Source: Amoebophrya sp. AT5.2 (taxonomy: Eukaryota; Sar; Dinophyceae; Syndiniales; Amoebophryaceae). Taken from it: a stretch of DNA of 10,380 nucleotides. Made by a program: the position numbers and the translations under genes. A model generated the notes under the pieces. The model was not told the DNA's origin and made no database searches. It saw only the letters and a list, made by a program, of their open reading frames with translations. How positions within the stretch are numbered: position 1 is the first letter of the stretch; the number at the start of each line of letters is the position of its first letter. The stretch spans positions 1 to 10,380 of the forward strand of contig RXOD01006431.1 in assembly GCA_005223375.1 (NCBI GenBank), given 5' to 3'. Below are positions 8,560-10,380 of the stretch, in pieces.

Positions 8560-10380
8560 ATGAGCGATCCCAAGGAGCAGGCGTTTTACTACCAGGTGCT
8601 GCTTCCTGCCAAGGAGGATGCTTCGTGGAAGAAGATGCAGGAGCAGAGCCAGCACGTGGGTATGTTCGTAATTCTGAGGCCCGACGGGGATATCTGCAAC
8701 TACACTGGCGAAGTGCTCGTGACCTCCACCAACTGCAACCTCGAGGGCGTGAAGCACGCAGACCTATGGGAGCAGAATCCACCCGCTGCAGCTACCTCCA
8801 GCTCGGCTGTGGTGAACAAATACGGGGGTGCCGACGCGAGTCTGCACCGGTTCGTGGGCGGTACGAAGTTGGCGGACCTGGCGAAAGCAGCATTGCGCAG
8901 GCGACGGGACGGGGCGCGGAGAAGGAACCGGGCGCGGCGCGATGACGAGCGGCGCGCAGCCGGGGATGTGACGCCGCCAGTAGGAGTCAGCCCACGGCCG
9001 GGCTTCGGCGCGAGTCCGCGGCCTGAGGTGGTGACGAGCAGCACGCGCGGGATTCTAAAGCGCAATGATGTAACGCCGCCGGCGTCTGGAAGGGGATCCG
9101 CCCAAAAGCAGCTCCAACAGGCGTTGCTGCAGCAGAAGGACTCCACCCCGTCACCCTCTGATGACGACCGGTCGGAAGACGTGCAAGATGAAGATGGCGA
9201 GGACTTGTACTCCCGTAACACGGGGTCGCAGAACAAACGAAAGGTTCGTGGCGGGAGCACCACCTTAGCCTTCAACAGGCGGAACGACGTCACGGGAGTT
9301 CGGGAAAAGATCATCGTGAAGAATACCCCAAGTCCAAGGCCCGGGCTGGATGTCGCCGGAGGTGGAGGTCCTCTTCCCGGATCGCGGACAGTGTCCAAGA
9401 GTCCACGCTTCGGGGGTCCGGGCGGTTTAGCGCCGCCGGGGTCCGGGCGTGGGATGATGGGGATGAGCGCGGCGGGGCCAGGACCGGCGGGATTTGGGGT
9501 GACGAAGCAGATCACGCCGCGTTTGTCCGCGCGCTCGAATACTCCCATGGTGGTGGGGTCCGAGGGCAATCACAGGACCGAGGTGGACGTCAACTTTGCG
9601 GGCGCGGGGGTGGAAATTGAGCTCTTTTCGCCAGTTCCAGACGAACTCGGAGAAAAAGACGAAGAGCTTTTAGTTCTCACCAGTAGAGAACTGTCACCTC
9701 GCGAGCTGCCACAAACGGATTCGGAGTGGTCCGATGAGCTTTTAGTCCCCGCCAGAGATCTGTCTTGTTCTCGCGAGCTGCTACAAATGGATTCGGAAGA
9801 TGCACCTCCTGAATTGGCTCGAAGACCGATGGTGCGGAAGCCACAAATAGACCGAGAGGACCACTTGTCCGGTACTGCTGCATTGCAGAATGGATACGGA
9901 ATTCTGCTTCACAGCAGCGGGCCGGAAGCCTTCACTCAAGGGCCTCGCGACGTCCGCGGCCCAGGAGGCGCGGAGCCGCCAGTAGATGAAGGGACCACTC
10001 CCAACACGATAGAGGGAAGCCATCGTGCCCCTCCTTCTGGTGGGGGATCTGGCTCGGGTGCCACGCCGTCCTCGGACAATAAATCGCAGTCCTCCAGGCC
10101 GCAGCGCTTCGCAAAAAGCACCACGAAGCTGAACACCGACCTGAACCGGCAGAGCGCGGGGAGCTACAAGCCGCCCCCGATCACCCCGACCACGAAGGCG
10201 AAGCTCAGTAACTTCCTCGAGAAGTTTGGCGGCGCAACCACCAAATCCTTGGACGACACCTTCCCGAACCCGACGGAGGTGCGCCGAAAGCAGGACGGAG
10301 AACAACGATCTGCGAAGGAGCCTCGACCTCACTCGCGGTTTCCCGGGATGGCGCCCGTGTCGCGGCGGCAGCCGATGCTG
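8560..10380 (+). CDS. Unrecognised, largely disordered Ser/Thr-Pro-rich protein (3' end outside window)
   Basis: The frame runs without a stop for 607 codons to the right edge. An in-frame TAG at 8551 makes the ATG at 8560 the first possible start; it has G at -3. Residues 1-70 look folded and may be a small domain I do not recognise. An Arg-rich patch follows at 113-132 (12 Arg in 20), a possible nuclear or nucleic-acid-binding signal. The rest is low in hydrophobic residues and rich in Pro, Gly, Ser and Arg, with an acidic stretch at 201-215. There are some 15 Ser-Pro or Thr-Pro pairs, the minimal target of proline-directed kinases (CDK and MAPK types). DVTPP occurs at residues 136 and 170, with a related DVTG at 243. 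An imperfect 24-residue tandem repeat lies at 369-414. A nuclear or cytoskeletal phosphoprotein would fit, but function is unknown. Long minus-strand frames here (8700-9569, 9781-10332) are shadows of the GC-rich coding strand. Confidence 0.78.
   Translation, partial: MSDPKEQAFYYQVLLPAKEDASWKKMQEQSQHVGMFVILRPDGDICNYTGEVLVTSTNCNLEGVKHADLWEQNPPAAATSSSAVVNKYGGADASLHRFVGGTKLADLAKAALRRRRDGARRRNRARRDDERRAAGDVTPPVGVSPRPGFGASPRPEVVTSSTRGILKRNDVTPPASGRGSAQKQLQQALLQQKDSTPSPSDDDRSEDVQDEDGEDLYSRNTGSQNKRKVRGGSTTLAFNRRNDVTGVREKIIVKNTPSPRPGLDVAGGGGPLPGSRTVSKSPRFGGPGGLAPPGSGRGMMGMSAAGPGPAGFGVTKQITPRLSARSNTPMVVGSEGNHRTEVDVNFAGAGVEIELFSPVPDELGEKDEELLVLTSRELSPRELPQTDSEWSDELLVPARDLSCSRELLQMDSEDAPPELARRPMVRKPQIDREDHLSGTAALQNGYGILLHSSGPEAFTQGPRDVRGPGGAEPPVDEGTTPNTIEGSHRAPPSGGGSGSGATPSSDNKSQSSRPQRFAKSTTKLNTDLNRQSAGSYKPPPITPTTKAKLSNFLEKFGGATTKSLDDTFPNPTEVRRKQDGEQRSAKEPRPHSRFPGMAPVSRRQPML
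9664..9801 (+). repeat. Imperfect tandem duplication, unit 72 bases (24 codons)
   Basis: The copy from 9664 and the copy from 9736 both begin GAGCTTTTAGT and share TCGCGAGCTGC followed by ACAAA and GGATTCGGA. At protein level both give ELLV...SREL...DSE. The unit is a multiple of three, so the frame is kept. A weaker, shorter similarity begins upstream at 9619 (GAGCTCTTTTCGCCAG). Confidence 0.75.

Noticed and set aside
8700..9569. 289-codon minus-strand open frame, Pro-rich
   Set aside because: It is a mirror of the Gly/Arg/Pro-rich coding strand of the gene at 8560, which is open for at least 607 codons.
9781..10332. 183-codon minus-strand open frame, Arg/Leu-rich
   Set aside because: Same reason: it lies opposite an uninterrupted + strand frame and has no motif of its own.

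Overview
The window reads as nuclear DNA of a eukaryotic microbe. Coding stretches are visibly GC-rich with codons favouring G or C in the third position. Spacers are more AT-rich, and at least one spliceosomal intron (GTAAGT...CAG) interrupts a conserved domain. There are no ribosome-binding sites, operons, CRISPR arrays, rRNA or convincing tRNA genes. All four genes I can support lie head-to-tail on the + strand. The START-like fold, the stand-alone SET protein and the one-directional layout would fit an alveolate protist (dinoflagellate or relative). That placement is inference: nothing in the sequence proves it.

Layout. (1) 1-2512: the 3' part of a large gene of unknown function, open at the left edge, with Gln/Pro-rich and helix-rich segments. 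Two segments inside its open frame look like introns whose lengths are multiples of three (120 and 135 bases). (2) 2513-3010: spacer with two inverted repeats, one just upstream of the next gene. (3) 3011-4474: an intronless SET-domain protein, probably a lysine methyltransferase, with a long acidic, serine-rich N-terminal half. (4) 4475-5130: spacer. (5) 5131-7278: a two-exon gene for a 602-residue protein. Its START-like lipid-binding domain is split by the 339-base intron 5895-6233, and a MIB/HERC2-like domain sits at the C-terminus. (6) 7279-8559: a long AT-richer spacer; a minus-strand open frame here is only weakly gene-like. (7) 8560-10380: an open reading frame of at least 607 codons running off the right edge. 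It encodes a largely disordered, Ser/Thr-Pro-rich protein with an Arg-rich patch and a 24-residue tandem repeat.

Nothing ties the four genes into a pathway, and adjacency in such a genome need not mean shared function. The most noteworthy items are the START plus MIB/HERC2-like combination, the splice-site choices at its intron, and the frame-preserving introns hidden in the first gene. I did not find a clear new multi-gene system.
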